A DNA stretch of 64,000 bases, taken from assembly GCF_029167645.1 (NCBI RefSeq), contig NZ_CP119147.1:1612001-1676000 (forward strand), given 5' to 3'. Below the pieces are notes generated by a model, which had not been told where the DNA came from, did not search any database, and saw only the letters and a program-made list of their open reading frames with translations. The stretch comes from Streptomyces sp. AM 2-1-1 (lineage in GTDB: Bacteria; Actinomycetota; Actinomycetes; Streptomycetales; Streptomycetaceae). A program made the translations under genes and the position numbers. This document shows, in pieces, positions 25,525-34,689 of the stretch; the first letter of the stretch is position 1, and every line of letters starts with the position of its first letter.

Positions 25525-26840
25525 CCAGCACCGAGGCAAGGACCGTGCGAACGTGGCGCAACTGGGCGGGGAACGTCACCGCCCGGCCCGTACGGCAGGT
25601 CGCGCCCGCTTCCGTGGAAGAACTCGCCGCCGCCGTGCGCCGGGCCGCCGAGGACGGGCTGCGGGTGAAGCCGGTCGGCACCGGCCACTCGTTCACCGCC
25701 GCTGCCGCCACCGACGGGGTGCTCGTCCGCCCCGACCTGCTCACCGGGATCCGCGAGATCGACCGGACGGCGATGACGGTGACCGTCGAGGCCGGCACCC
25801 CGCTCAAGCGGCTCAACGCCGCTCTCGCCCGGGAGGGCCTCTCGCTCACCAACATGGGCGACATCATGGAGCAGACGGTCGCCGGGGCCACCTCCACCGG
25901 CACGCACGGCACCGGCCGGGACTCGGCGTCCATAGCCGCGCAGATACGGGCCCTGGAACTGGTCACCGCCGACGGCTCGGTGCTGCGCTGCTCCGAGCAG
26001 GAGAACCCCGAGGTCTTCGCGGTGGCGCGGATCGGGCTCGGGGCGCTGGGCGTGATCACCGCGATCACCTTCGCCGTGGAGCCGGTCTTCCTGCTGACCG
26101 CCCGCGAGGAGCCGATGACCTTCGACGCGGTCACCTCCCGTTTCGACGAACTGGTCACGGAGAACGAGCACTTCGAGTTCTACTGGTTCCCGCACACCGG
26201 GAACTGCACCACCAAGCGGAACAACCGCAGCGCCGGCCCCACCGCCCCGCCCGGCCGGATCAGCGGCTGGATCGAGGACGAACTCCTCTCCAACGGGATC
26301 TTCCAGGTGGCCTGCTCGGTGGGGCGCGCCTTCCCGGCGGCCATCCCCTCGATCGCCCGGATATCCAGCCGGGCGCTGTCCGCCCGTACGTACACCGACA
26401 TCCCCTACAAGGTGTTCACCAGCCCCCGCCGGGTGCGCTTCGTGGAGATGGAGTACGCCCTTCCGCGCGAGGCGGCCGTGGTGGCGCTGCGGGAGCTCAA
26501 GGCGATGGTGGACGCCTCGCCGCTGCGGATCAGCTTCCCGGTGGAGGTCCGTACCGCTCCCGCCGACGACATCGCCCTCTCCACGGCGTCCGGCCGGGAG
26601 AGCGCGTACATCGCCGTCCACCTCTACCGGGGCACGCCCCACCAGGCGTACTTCACGGCCGTCGAGCGGATCATGACGGCGCACGGAGGCCGCCCGCACT
26701 GGGGGAAGGTGCACACCCGGGACGCCGCGTACCTCGCCCAGGCCTACCCGAGGTTCGGGGAGTTCACGGCCGTGCGCGACCGGCTGGACCCCGACCGGCT
26801 CTTCGGCAACGACTACCTGCGGCGTGTGCTGGGCGACTGA
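25521..26840 (+). CDS. D-arabinono-1,4-lactone oxidase family FAD enzyme
   Basis: This 439-residue flavoprotein has an N-terminal FAD-binding PCMH domain (about 15-180) with [11 protein letters not shown], whose His is the usual covalent flavin attachment site, and [22 protein letters not shown]. The C-terminal ALO domain includes HWGKVHTRD near the end, the active-site block of sugar-lactone and alditol oxidases. It probably oxidises a sugar lactone or polyol with O2 as acceptor; the exact substrate is unclear. It starts with an ATGA overlap and ends before a 23-bp hairpin, so the transcript is short. Confidence 0.9.
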   Translation: MTSTEARTVRTWRNWAGNVTARPVRQVAPASVEELAAAVRRAAEDGLRVKPVGTGHSFTAAAATDGVLVRPDLLTGIREIDRTAMTVTVEAGTPLKRLNAALAREGLSLTNMGDIMEQTVAGATSTGTHGTGRDSASIAAQIRALELVTADGSVLRCSEQENPEVFAVARIGLGALGVITAITFAVEPVFLLTAREEPMTFDAVTSRFDELVTENEHFEFYWFPHTGNCTTKRNNRSAGPTAPPGRISGWIEDELLSNGIFQVACSVGRAFPAAIPSIARISSRALSARTYTDIPYKVFTSPRRVRFVEMEYALPREAAVVALRELKAMVDASPLRISFPVEVRTAPADDIALSTASGRESAYIAVHLYRGTPHQAYFTAVERIMTAHGGRPHWGKVHTRDAAYLAQAYPRFGEFTAVRDRLDPDRLFGNDYLRRVLGD

Positions 26841-26852
26841 CCCGCGGGACAA

Positions 26853-26903
26853 CGGCAGGACTCCGGCCGCCACCCTCCACGGGTGGCGGCCGGAGTCCTG
26901 CCG
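26853..26903. terminator. Long perfect hairpin, bidirectional terminator
   Basis: A perfect 23-bp stem (26853-26875 with 26881-26903) with a 5-base loop starts 12 bases after the lactone oxidase stop and lies 28 bases before the stop of the convergent gene. Confidence 0.9.
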
Positions 26904-26931
26904 GTACGAGCCGGTGGCGCCGGTATGCCGG

Positions 26932-27972
26932 TCACTCGCCGCCGGCGCCGGTGTCCGGGGCGTCGGGGACCGCGCCGTCGGCGGTCTCCTGGGGGGAGAC
27001 GCTCGCACCATCGCCGGGCGCGGACGGGGTCGGCGTCGGGGTCGCGGCGCCGTCGGCCGGGGTGGTGGCCGGCGCCGGAGTGGTGGCCGTGCCGCCGTCG
27101 TCGCTGGTCGCGGGGGCCGACGGCCCGTCCTCGTCCTGGTCGGTTCCCGCAGTGGGAGAGGTGGAGGAGCCGGCCGGCCCGCCACCGCTGTCGCCGTCGT
27201 CGTTGCCGGTGGACGGGTCGGACGGGCCGGACGGGTTCGGACCGGCCCCACCGCTGTCGTTGCCGCGCACGACGGAGCCGACGGTCGTGCCGCTGCCGCC
27301 GCTGAGATCGTTGCCCGAGGCCAGCTCGAACGCCGTGATCCCGAGCATGGACACGAGAAAGACGACGACGGCCGCCACGACGGGCTTCCGGCGGCCCCGG
27401 CGGCCGGTGCCGTGGGTGGTCGCCTCGGAGAACTCCGCGGCCGGCCCGCTCCGGGTGATAGGCCCGCGGGGGGTGATCCTGAGCTGCCGGGTGCCCTCGT
27501 CCCGCGCGTCCACCGGAGCGGGGAAGGCCCGCAGCAGCCGGGTCCGGTCGTCTTCGGGCGGCATGGCGCCCGCCGGTCCGGTGCCCGGCATCCGGGTCCG
27601 GTCGTCGGCGAGGTCCATCGGCCGGGTGCTTTCGCCGGCCCCGGTGCGCTCCGCGGAGAAGGTGGTGACGCCGTCGCCGCGGGTCGTCTCGCGGGTCCGG
27701 ACGGCGACCTGGCGGCCCCCCGGATGGGTCACCTGCACGGTGACCTCGCGGATCTGCTCGCCCGTACGACGGAAGAAGTGCTGGAAGACGGAGCCTCCGC
27801 AGGTGGCGACGACGCTCATCACGCCCGCCCCCACGATCGTCCCGTACACCCCGAGTTGCGAGGCCGCCACGGCGGCCGCGACCGCGGCCACGGCGCTGCC
27901 GGCGACCTGGGGCACATTCAGATCTATGCGCCTTTCCTTCGGTTCCGCCTCTGTTTCCGGCTTCCGCACCAT
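26932..27972 (-). CDS. Membrane protein with long disordered Gly/Ser/Thr/Pro tail
   Basis: The 346-residue product begins with a charged N-terminus, then an Ala/Val-rich hydrophobic region (about 20-60, [33 protein letters not shown]). A cytoplasmic-type basic and polar region follows to about 195, then a second helix ([22 protein letters not shown]) and a ~130-residue extracytoplasmic tail rich in Gly, Ser, Thr, Asp and Pro. I recognise no catalytic motif. Proteins like this are common in Streptomyces beside sepH, without assigned function. The ATG at 27972 is the first start in frame with a plausible ribosome site. Confidence 0.75.
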   Translation of the reverse strand: MVRKPETEAEPKERRIDLNVPQVAGSAVAAVAAAVAASQLGVYGTIVGAGVMSVVATCGGSVFQHFFRRTGEQIREVTVQVTHPGGRQVAVRTRETTRGDGVTTFSAERTGAGESTRPMDLADDRTRMPGTGPAGAMPPEDDRTRLLRAFPAPVDARDEGTRQLRITPRGPITRSGPAAEFSEATTHGTGRRGRRKPVVAAVVVFLVSMLGITAFELASGNDLSGGSGTTVGSVVRGNDSGGAGPNPSGPSDPSTGNDDGDSGGGPAGSSTSPTAGTDQDEDGPSAPATSDDGGTATTPAPATTPADGAATPTPTPSAPGDGASVSPQETADGAVPDAPDTGAGGE

Positions 27973-28501
27973 TACCAGCCCTTGCTTGACATCTCTCCCA
28001 CCCTGCACCAGGAAGAGACCTTTGGGCGAAGTGGATAGTTCCGTTTCTGGTGATTCTGTGAAGCAGGACACGCCTCGGGGGCAAACCGCCGCCGCCTGGG
28101 TATGCCCTCTTTCATGCCCTTCGCCAACCACCGACGCCCACGACACCCGTCGACAACTCGGACGGCGTGCCGGTCCACCCCGGTGGCCCGAATGGAGTAC
28201 TGTGACGAGCCCTGGGGCCGGACTCCCGCGAGGGTGATCCGGGTCCTGCGGGAGGGGGCCGAAGGCGGCACTCGAACCGGCGGCGCCGACGCATCGCACG
28301 GAGACTCGTTGCACGGGGTGACCGCACCGGTCGCTCCGCGTCACCATGGGTAACCGTGTCACGTCGGCGTACCAGGGCCAAGGCCCGAAACCCGCCGGGC
28401 AACTTGGCAAGGTTGTGGCAGGCTGCACCCGGGCAGGCCACACTCGACTAGCGGAAGCAGCGACGCACGTGACGTCGGCAGGCACCACCCGGGAGGTCCC
28501 C
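27973..28501. other. 529-base divergent region upstream of sepH
   Basis: No convincing coding frame. It holds the divergent promoters of sepH and of the disordered-tail membrane protein, and includes an AT-richer patch at about 27930-28060. I found no strong inverted repeat. Confidence 0.5.
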
Positions 28502-29551
28502 ATGCCCGAACTGCGTGTCGTGGCCGTCTCCAACGACGGCACACGACTGGTGCTCAAGGCTGCGGACAGCACGGAGTACACGCTTCCGATCGACGAGCGT
28601 CTCCGTGCCGCGGTGCGCAACGACCGGGCGCGGCTCGGTCAGATCGAGATCGAGGTGGAGAGCCACCTCCGCCCGCGGGACATCCAGGCGCGGATACGAG
28701 CCGGTGCCTCCGCCGAGGAGGTCGCCCAGTTCGCCGGCATCCCGGTGGACCGCGTCCGCCGCTTCGAGGGCCCGGTGCTCGCGGAGCGCGCCTTCATGGC
28801 CGAGCGGGCCCGCAAGACCCCCGTACGCCGTCCCGGCGAGAACACCGGCCCCCAGCTCGGTGACTCGGTGCAGGAACGTCTGCTGCTGCGCGGCGCCGAC
28901 AAGGAAACGGTTCAGTGGGACTCCTGGCGCCGTGACGACGGCACCTGGGAAGTGCTGCTGGTCTACCGCGTCGCGGGCGAACCCCACTCCGCGAGCTGGA
29001 CCTACGACCCGCCGAGGCGGCTGGTCCAGGCCGTGGACGACGAGGCGCGCTCCCTCATCGGTGAGTCGGACGTCGCCGCTCCGGAGCCGAGCTTCCCCTT
29101 CGTCCCGAGGATCGCCCGGCTCCCCCGCGACCGGCCCCTGGACCGGGCCCTGGACCGGCAGATGGACCGGTACGCGCCGCAGCACGAGCCGGAGGAGTAC
29201 TCCGGTCCGACGGCCGCCGAACGCGATTCGCTGACCAGCCTGCTGGAGGCGGTACCGAGCTTCCGGGGCGACATGGTCGTACCGGAACGGCCCTCGCCGC
29301 CGGAGCCCGCGGCGATCGAGCCGGTCGACGACGAGCCGGAGGCCGGCGAACCGCCGGCCGCGGCGTCGGCGGGTGCCGGATCCGCGTACGCCGACGTGCT
29401 GATGCCGCGCGCCGTCGCCGGTCACCGCGACCGGTTGACCGGCACCACCGACCGGCAGGCCGAAGCGGACGGGGTCCGTCCGGGACGCCGGGCCGCGGTG
29501 CCCAGCTGGGACGAGATCGTCTTCGGGACCCGGCGCAAGAAGCAGGACTGA
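28502..29551 (+). CDS. sepH: SepH cell-division protein (DUF3071)
   Basis: This 349-residue protein is recognised by its conserved N-terminal domain, beginning MPELRVVAVSNDGTRLVLK, with a helix-turn-helix-like core (IRAGASAEEVAQFAGIPVDRVRRFEGPVLAERAFMAERARKTPV). The long C-terminal half is variable, acidic and disordered and ends in a basic RRKKQD. SepH stimulates FtsZ assembly during sporulation septation in Streptomyces (literature memory). The ATG at 28502 follows a GGGAGG at good spacing. Single-gene transcript closed by a strong terminator. Confidence 0.93.
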   Translation: MPELRVVAVSNDGTRLVLKAADSTEYTLPIDERLRAAVRNDRARLGQIEIEVESHLRPRDIQARIRAGASAEEVAQFAGIPVDRVRRFEGPVLAERAFMAERARKTPVRRPGENTGPQLGDSVQERLLLRGADKETVQWDSWRRDDGTWEVLLVYRVAGEPHSASWTYDPPRRLVQAVDDEARSLIGESDVAAPEPSFPFVPRIARLPRDRPLDRALDRQMDRYAPQHEPEEYSGPTAAERDSLTSLLEAVPSFRGDMVVPERPSPPEPAAIEPVDDEPEAGEPPAAASAGAGSAYADVLMPRAVAGHRDRLTGTTDRQAEADGVRPGRRAAVPSWDEIVFGTRRKKQD

Positions 29552-29568
29552 CGCGGGACCGAGCCGTA

Positions 29569-29598
29569 CCGGAGGGGCCGCACGCGCGGCCCCTCCGG
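29569..29598 (+). terminator. Intrinsic terminator after sepH
   Basis: A 12-bp perfect GC stem (29569-29580 with 29587-29598) with a 6-base loop is followed within a few bases by TTTT, so it looks like a classical intrinsic terminator. Confidence 0.88.
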
Positions 29599-29643
29599 CG
29601 TTTTGGGGGTCGTACCCGCCGGACACTCCCCCGGGGGTCGCGT

Positions 29644-30474
29644 CTACCGGGGCTCCGGCCCGGTCGCCACCGGGCGGGACTCGTCGGAGGTCCACTCCGA
29701 CCAGGAGCCCGGGTAGAGCGCCGCCCGCCGGCCGGCGATCTCCAGGGCGAGCACCTCGTGCGCGCCGGAGACGCCCGATCCGCAGTAGACGCCGATCTCC
29801 CCGTCCGCCGGGACGCCGAGGGCGGCGAAGCGGTCGGCGAGGCGGTCGGCGGGCAGGTAGCGGCCGTCCTCCGCCACGTTCTCCACGGTCGGCGCGGACA
29901 GAGCGCCGGGGATGTGACCGCCCACCCGGTCGATCGGTTCGACGTCGCCCCGGTACCGTTCCGCGGCCCGCGCGTCGAGCAGCGTACCGGTACGGGCCAG
30001 GGCCGCCGCGCCGTCGGCGTCGAGCACCGGGAGCGCCCCGGGCTTCGGCCGAAAATCGCCCTCGTGGGGGCGCGGGACCTCGGTCGTCAGCTCGCCGTCC
30101 CAGGCGGCGAGACCGCCGTCCAGCACCCGGACGTCCTCGTGGCCGGCCCAGCGCAGCAGCCACCAGGCGCGGGCCGCGGCCCAGCCCTGTCCGCCGTCGT
30201 AGACCACCACGGGCCGGTCCGAGGAGACGCCCGCGCGGCGCATCACGGCACCGAAGCTCTCGGTGTCGGGCAGGGGGTGACGGCCGCCCCCGGCTCCCGC
30301 GGGACCGGCCAGCTCGGTTTCCAGGTCGACGTAGACGGCGCCGGGAAGGTGGCCGGCCTCGTAGGCGGCCCGGCCGTCGGGGCCGCCGAGCTGCCAGCGG
30401 ACGTCGAGGACCACGGGCGGACGGGGTCCCGCCGACTCGCCCGCGTAATCGGATGCGGTGATGATGGGCTTCAT
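29644..30474 (-). CDS. Rhodanese-type sulfurtransferase
   Basis: The 276-residue product has two rhodanese domains. The first (about 1-130) is non-catalytic; the second carries the active-site loop CGSGVSGAHEVLAL, with Cys as the persulfide carrier. CGSGVT/S loops are typical of 3-mercaptopyruvate or thiosulfate sulfurtransferases (SseA/CysA type). I preferred the ATG at 30474, nine bases inside the longest frame, because the GAGG upstream is better spaced. It is convergent with sepH, a neighbourhood conserved in Streptomyces. Confidence 0.9.
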   Translation of the reverse strand: MKPIITASDYAGESAGPRPPVVLDVRWQLGGPDGRAAYEAGHLPGAVYVDLETELAGPAGAGGGRHPLPDTESFGAVMRRAGVSSDRPVVVYDGGQGWAAARAWWLLRWAGHEDVRVLDGGLAAWDGELTTEVPRPHEGDFRPKPGALPVLDADGAAALARTGTLLDARAAERYRGDVEPIDRVGGHIPGALSAPTVENVAEDGRYLPADRLADRFAALGVPADGEIGVYCGSGVSGAHEVLALEIAGRRAALYPGSWSEWTSDESRPVATGPEPR

Positions 30475-30727
30475 GAGGGCCATCCTCGCGCAGCGCTCCG
30501 CCCGGAGGTGTGGCGTTCACATAAACGCTGACGACAAACCGGCCATATCGAGCGAATCGGTCCTGTTGCGCCGAGAACCGGGGATGCGCGGCGCGGTCGG
30601 TGCGTCTCCGGGCCCCGGTGGTGCGAGCATCGGGGCGGGGCACACGAGCCGTACCGCACCCCTGGACGGCGGTCCGTCCCCGATCTGCCGTACGGCCACC
30701 ACGATGGTCCGAGGAGAGAAAAAGACG

Positions 30728-31504
30728 ATGACCGAGGCTGTCTCCCGGCGCACGCCCGGCACCCCTTGCTGGGTGAGCCTGATCGTGCACGGCCTGAGCG
30801 CCACCCAGGACTTCTACGGAGCCCTCTTCGGATGGGAGTTCCAGCCCGGTCCCGAGCAGCTCGGCCCGTACGTGCGCGGCCGGCTCCGGGGCGAGGAGAT
30901 CGCCGGCATCGGACAGCTGCCCCCGGACCGCCATCTACCGATCGCCTGGACCACCTACCTCGCCACCGAGGACGCGGACGCCACGGCCGAGACGATCCGC
31001 TCCTGCGGCGGCACGGTGGCGGTCGGCCCTCTCGACGCGGGCCCGGCCGGCCGGCTGGCCATCGCCTCCGACCCGAACGGGGCCGTCTTCGGCATCTGGC
31101 AGGCGGCCCGGCACACCGGAACCCGCATCTGGGGCACCCCCGGCACCCCCGTGTGGAACGAGCTGGTCACCCGGGAGACCTCCTCGGTCGCCAAGTTCTA
31201 CCAGGCGGTGTTCGGTTACGAGATCCAGGCGGTCGTCTCGGCCGACTTCGACTACCAGACCCTCCACCTCGACGGCCGTCCGGTCGCGGCACTGCACGGC
31301 GTCGGGCACGCCCTGCCGCGCGACCGGGGCCCGCACTGGATGACGTACTTCGAGGTCGACGACACCGACCTCGCGGCGGCCCGCGTCGTCGAGCTCGGCG
31401 GCCACATCCTGCAGCCGCCCCGCGAGGGGACGAGCGGACGGCTGGCGACGGTCTCGGACCCGGAGGGCGCGGTCTTCACCCTCGTACGGAGCGCCGAGCA
31501 CTGA
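30728..31504 (+). CDS. VOC family (glyoxalase/bleomycin-resistance fold) protein
   Basis: The 258-residue product has two tandem VOC modules (about 10-125 and 135-255), each ending in a DPNGAVFGIW or DPEGAVFTLV strand. Repeats such as FYGALFGWEF and FYQAVFGYEI mark the module starts. Such proteins are metal-dependent lyases or isomerases, or small-molecule-binding proteins; in Streptomyces this subtype is often annotated only as VOC or hydroxylase-like. An ATG 24 bases upstream is an alternative start. Function not resolved. Confidence 0.87.
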   Translation: MTEAVSRRTPGTPCWVSLIVHGLSATQDFYGALFGWEFQPGPEQLGPYVRGRLRGEEIAGIGQLPPDRHLPIAWTTYLATEDADATAETIRSCGGTVAVGPLDAGPAGRLAIASDPNGAVFGIWQAARHTGTRIWGTPGTPVWNELVTRETSSVAKFYQAVFGYEIQAVVSADFDYQTLHLDGRPVAALHGVGHALPRDRGPHWMTYFEVDDTDLAAARVVELGGHILQPPREGTSGRLATVSDPEGAVFTLVRSAEH

Positions 31505-31588
31505 CCGCGACGCGTACGGGCCGACGGGAGGCCGGCCCGCAAGGCCGACGACCGGTGCACGGGCGGCGTGAGCGCCGGGGATCGCAGC

Positions 31589-32536
31589 TCAGCGCCTCAC
31601 CTGGCGCAACGTCAGCGCGGTCTCGACGTGCTGCACGCCGCTCAGCGCGCCGATACCGTCCGTCAGGTAGGTGTAGAGGTGCGGGGTGTCCCGGCAGTGC
31701 ACGGAGGCGACCGCGTTCTCGCGCCCGCTGACGGCCGCCGCGAACCGCACCTCGGGATGGGCCGCGAGGGCGTTCCCCACCGTCACCAGGGCGGAGGGAG
31801 CGACGGTGAGCCAGAGCATGGCCGCGGTTCCGTGGCCGAGCGGCTCCTGGTCGTACTCGACGTCGAAGTAGAGGATGCCGGTGCCCCGCAGCCGGTCCAG
31901 CCGCCGTTTGACCACGGCCTCGGACTGGCCGCTCCTGCTCTGCAGTTCCGCCATCGGCGCCCGGCCGTCCCGGCGGAGCACCCCGATCAGCGCCTCGTCG
32001 ACGGCGTCCAGTGCCACCGGGGTGGCGGGCGGTTCCCCGGGTTCGGGGCGCAGGGCCGCTTCCTGGGCGGGGCTCAGGGCGCTGATCTTGTTGAGATGGC
32101 TCAACGGGCCGCCGTAGAAGAGGTTCAGTACGCAGTGGGCGTGGACGGAGACGACGCGCGGGGTGCGCGGAGGCCGTCCCAGGAGCAGCTCGTCGCGCTC
32201 CTGCTGGGTGCGTGGCCGCATCGCGCACATGACCTCGGTGCCGCCGGACATGACGCCGATGTAGGAGGTGTCGGCGCGACGGGCGAGCGCCGTGGCGAGC
32301 GGCTCCGCGGCGTCGGGCGTGCAGCGCAGCCGGACGATCCAGCTCGGGCGGCCGAGCCTGGTCTCGTCCGTCATGCCGGTGACCCGCAGACCGGTGTCGC
32401 GGCGCAGCCGCAGGACCCGGCGGGCCACGGTCTTGTCCGAGACGCCGAGGACCTCGGCGATCCGCACGAAGGAGGCCCGGCCGTCGAGTTGGAGGGCCTG
32501 CATCACCTTCAGGTCCAGGGCGTCGGGCAGCGCCAC
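31589..32536 (-). CDS. Lrp/AsnC-family regulator with two HTH modules
   Basis: The 315-residue protein is a fusion of two Lrp units. The first AsnC helix-turn-helix is near the start (VMQALQLDGRASFVRIAEVLGVSDKTVARRVLRL) with a ligand-binding RAM-like part behind it. A second HTH (DEALIGVLRRDGRAPMAELQSRSGQSEAVVKRRL, about residues 175-210) is followed by a C-terminal effector domain. The GTG at 32536 is preceded by GGAGAAGG. It lies downstream of a same-strand MFS exporter gene, with a long inverted repeat in the gap, so it may control that exporter. Confidence 0.9.
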   Translation of the reverse strand: MALPDALDLKVMQALQLDGRASFVRIAEVLGVSDKTVARRVLRLRRDTGLRVTGMTDETRLGRPSWIVRLRCTPDAAEPLATALARRADTSYIGVMSGGTEVMCAMRPRTQQERDELLLGRPPRTPRVVSVHAHCVLNLFYGGPLSHLNKISALSPAQEAALRPEPGEPPATPVALDAVDEALIGVLRRDGRAPMAELQSRSGQSEAVVKRRLDRLRGTGILYFDVEYDQEPLGHGTAAMLWLTVAPSALVTVGNALAAHPEVRFAAAVSGRENAVASVHCRDTPHLYTYLTDGIGALSGVQHVETALTLRQVRR

Positions 32537-32620
32537 CGTCCTTCTCCGATCCGTCGAATCCGTCCCACACGCCGTCCCGCCGTACGGGCGTGCTGCGGGG
32601 GTGTGTGTCCGGGGTGTGGG

Positions 32621-32669
32621 TCCGTCCCCACAGCATGCCTGCTCCCGGCGGACATGCTGTGGGGACGGA
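32621..32669 (-). promoter_or_regulatory. 17-bp perfect inverted repeat between the MFS gene and the Lrp gene
   Basis: TCCGTCCCCACAGCATG (32621-32637) is repeated in inverted order at 32653-32669 with a 15-base spacer. It is 85-133 bases upstream of the Lrp start and 124-172 bases after the MFS stop. It can be the MFS terminator or an operator for the regulator; the long AT-containing arms look less like a simple GC terminator than others in this window. Confidence 0.55.
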
Positions 32670-32792
32670 TCGAGGGCGGCCCGCGAAGGCCGGTTCGACG
32701 GTGTCCTGGGGCGCTCGGCGGACCAGGTTCGGTCCTGCCGCGTCCCCGGTCGCGCCCCTCGGCCGCTGCCCCGGGGGCGGGCAGCGGCTCCG

Positions 32793-34454
32793 TCAGCGGC
32801 GGGAGCCGCCGGGCGTGTTGCCGGCCGCTGCCGGAGCCCCGCCGCGCGGTGGCTCGTCGCCGGCTGCCGGGGCGCCGCGGTCCGTGCTCGCCGCCACCTG
32901 GACGGAGGGGGCGGGCCGGCGGGGGCGCAGGGTGACGAGCGCGACCAGCGCGCCGCACAGCATGAGGACGGCCGAGACGAGGAGACAGAGGTGGAGGCCG
33001 TCCACGAAGGAGAGCGACAGCGCGTGCAGCGCACGCCCCGTGTCGGCGCCCAGCGGCATCCCTGCGACGGCTTCGAGGCCGTCGCGGTCGACGGCCCCGG
33101 TGATGCGTGCGCCGGTGGCCCCCGTCAGCCCCTGGTCGGCCAGGTGCGCGGGCAGCGCGCCCACGGCCTCCGTGGTGAGCAGGGCGCCGAGGATGGCGGG
33201 CCCGAGTGCGGCGCCCACCTGGCGGAAGGCGTTGTTCCCGGCCGCCGCCATGCCGGCCTGGTGGGGCGGTACGGATCCGACGGCCGTGGCGGTGATGCAG
33301 GGGAACGCGATACCGAGGCCGGTGCCGAGCAGGGCCAGCCGCCAGGCCAGCGAGCCGAAGGAGGTGTCGATGCCGATGGTGGTCAGCGTGCAGAGCGCCA
33401 CGGTGGTGATCAGCAGCCCGCCGGTGATCAGGAAGCGGGCGGAGAGCCGCTGGGTGAGCCGGCCGAAGACGGCGCCCAACAGGATCGGCATGATCGTGAC
33501 CATGAGCAGACGCAGGCCGGCCTCCAGGGTGGTGAGTTGTTGCACCATGCCGAAGTAGAGGCTGAGCACGAAGAAGAAACCGATGAGCCCCAGGAAGCTG
33601 ATCATGACCACCAGGGTGGAGCCGGTGAACGCGGGGCTGCGGAAGATGCGCAGGTCCAGCATCGGGCTGTCGCTCCGGCGTTCCGCCAGGACGAAGACGA
33701 TGCCGCCGGCCACCGCGAGCGCGAGGGCCACGAGGACCTGCGGCTCGGTGAAGGAGGAGGCGCCGCCCTCGATGACTCCGTAGACCAGCGCCGTGATGGC
33801 CACGGCGGCGGTGATCTGACCGGGCCAGTCGAGCTTGCGGGGGTACGGGGACCGGGACTCGTCGAGCAGTCGCGCGCCGGCGGCCATGGCGGCGAGGGAG
33901 AGCGGAATGGGCAGCAGGAAGATCCAGCGCCAGTCCGCGTGCGCGGTGATCGAGCCGGCGATCAGCGGACCGACGGCGAGCGCGCCCATGAGGCAGGTCG
34001 TCCACAGACCGATGAACTTCCCGCGTTCGCGGTGGTCGGGAACGACGTGGCTGATGAGGGCGAGCGTCATCGGCAGCAGTGCGGCCGCCCCGGCGCCGGA
34101 GAGGGCCTGTCCGACCCAGACCGCGGCGATCGACTGCGCGCACAGGGAGACGGTGGCACCGACGGCGCACAGGGCGAGGCCTGCCTGGAACACCTTCTTG
34201 CGTCCGTGTACGTCGCCGAAGACGCCGGCCGTCAGGATCAGCGCGGCCACCGGCAGCACGAACGCGTCGGAGACCCAGGACAGGTCCGAGGTGGAGGCAC
34301 CGAGCGCGCCCTGGATGACCGGCAGGCTCACCGACACCGTCGTGACCGGGAAGTAGGCCACGAACACACCTGTGCAGGCCATGATCAGGGTCGCCGCGCG
34401 CCGATCCGGGGCGCGGCCGGCGGTGGGGGGTGCGCTGTTGACTGCGCTGTTCAC
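32793..34454 (-). CDS. MFS exporter, DHA2 (14-TM, EmrB/QacA) family
   Basis: This 553-residue integral membrane protein has about 14 transmembrane helices. Motif A is visible as GVFGDVHGRKKVF between TM2 and TM3, and WVSDAFVLPVAALIL and ALSGAGAAALLPMTLALI are typical for DHA2 drug/proton antiporters. A Pro/Ala-rich cytoplasmic tail follows the last helix. The GTG at 34454 is the start of the family-like N-terminus. A double-HTH Lrp regulator is encoded next in the same direction. Substrate unknown; likely export of a toxic or signalling compound. Confidence 0.92.
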   Translation of the reverse strand: MNSAVNSAPPTAGRAPDRRAATLIMACTGVFVAYFPVTTVSVSLPVIQGALGASTSDLSWVSDAFVLPVAALILTAGVFGDVHGRKKVFQAGLALCAVGATVSLCAQSIAAVWVGQALSGAGAAALLPMTLALISHVVPDHRERGKFIGLWTTCLMGALAVGPLIAGSITAHADWRWIFLLPIPLSLAAMAAGARLLDESRSPYPRKLDWPGQITAAVAITALVYGVIEGGASSFTEPQVLVALALAVAGGIVFVLAERRSDSPMLDLRIFRSPAFTGSTLVVMISFLGLIGFFFVLSLYFGMVQQLTTLEAGLRLLMVTIMPILLGAVFGRLTQRLSARFLITGGLLITTVALCTLTTIGIDTSFGSLAWRLALLGTGLGIAFPCITATAVGSVPPHQAGMAAAGNNAFRQVGAALGPAILGALLTTEAVGALPAHLADQGLTGATGARITGAVDRDGLEAVAGMPLGADTGRALHALSLSFVDGLHLCLLVSAVLMLCGALVALVTLRPRRPAPSVQVAASTDRGAPAAGDEPPRGGAPAAAGNTPGGSRR

Positions 34455-34551
34455 GTGGAGCTCCTCTGCGGCGGACGCCCGCCGCTGTCTGTCGATTGCC
34501 AGACGGAACTATCCGCAAGGAACCGCGCCGGTGCCAGCCAGGACGCCCCGA

Positions 34552-34597
34552 TGCCGGATTCTCGACACGAGAGGTCCCCTGGTGCCGGATTCCCGAC
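34552..34597 (-). promoter_or_regulatory. Direct repeat in the MFS promoter region
   Basis: TGCCGGATTCYCGAC occurs at 34552-34566 and 34583-34597, 31 bases apart. The first copy overlaps a small inverted repeat TCTCG-ACA-CGAGA (34560-34572). The pair lies about 100-145 bases upstream of the MFS start. Nearer the start a 7-bp hairpin (GCGGCGG/CCGCCGC, about 34464-34481) sits in the leader. Confidence 0.45.
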
Positions 34598-34689
34598 GTC
34601 TCGGACGGTGTCGCGGTGCGGCGGTTCCCGGCGGACGTGCCCGGCGTCCCGGAGGGCGGGAGCGTCCGCCGGGAGACGTTCCGCAGGCG

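Noticed and set aside
28261..28290. A tRNA-like T-arm fragment (GGTTCGAGT on the minus strand)
   Set aside because: The surrounding bases do not form a 5-bp T-stem, acceptor stem or anticodon arm, so it is a chance match.
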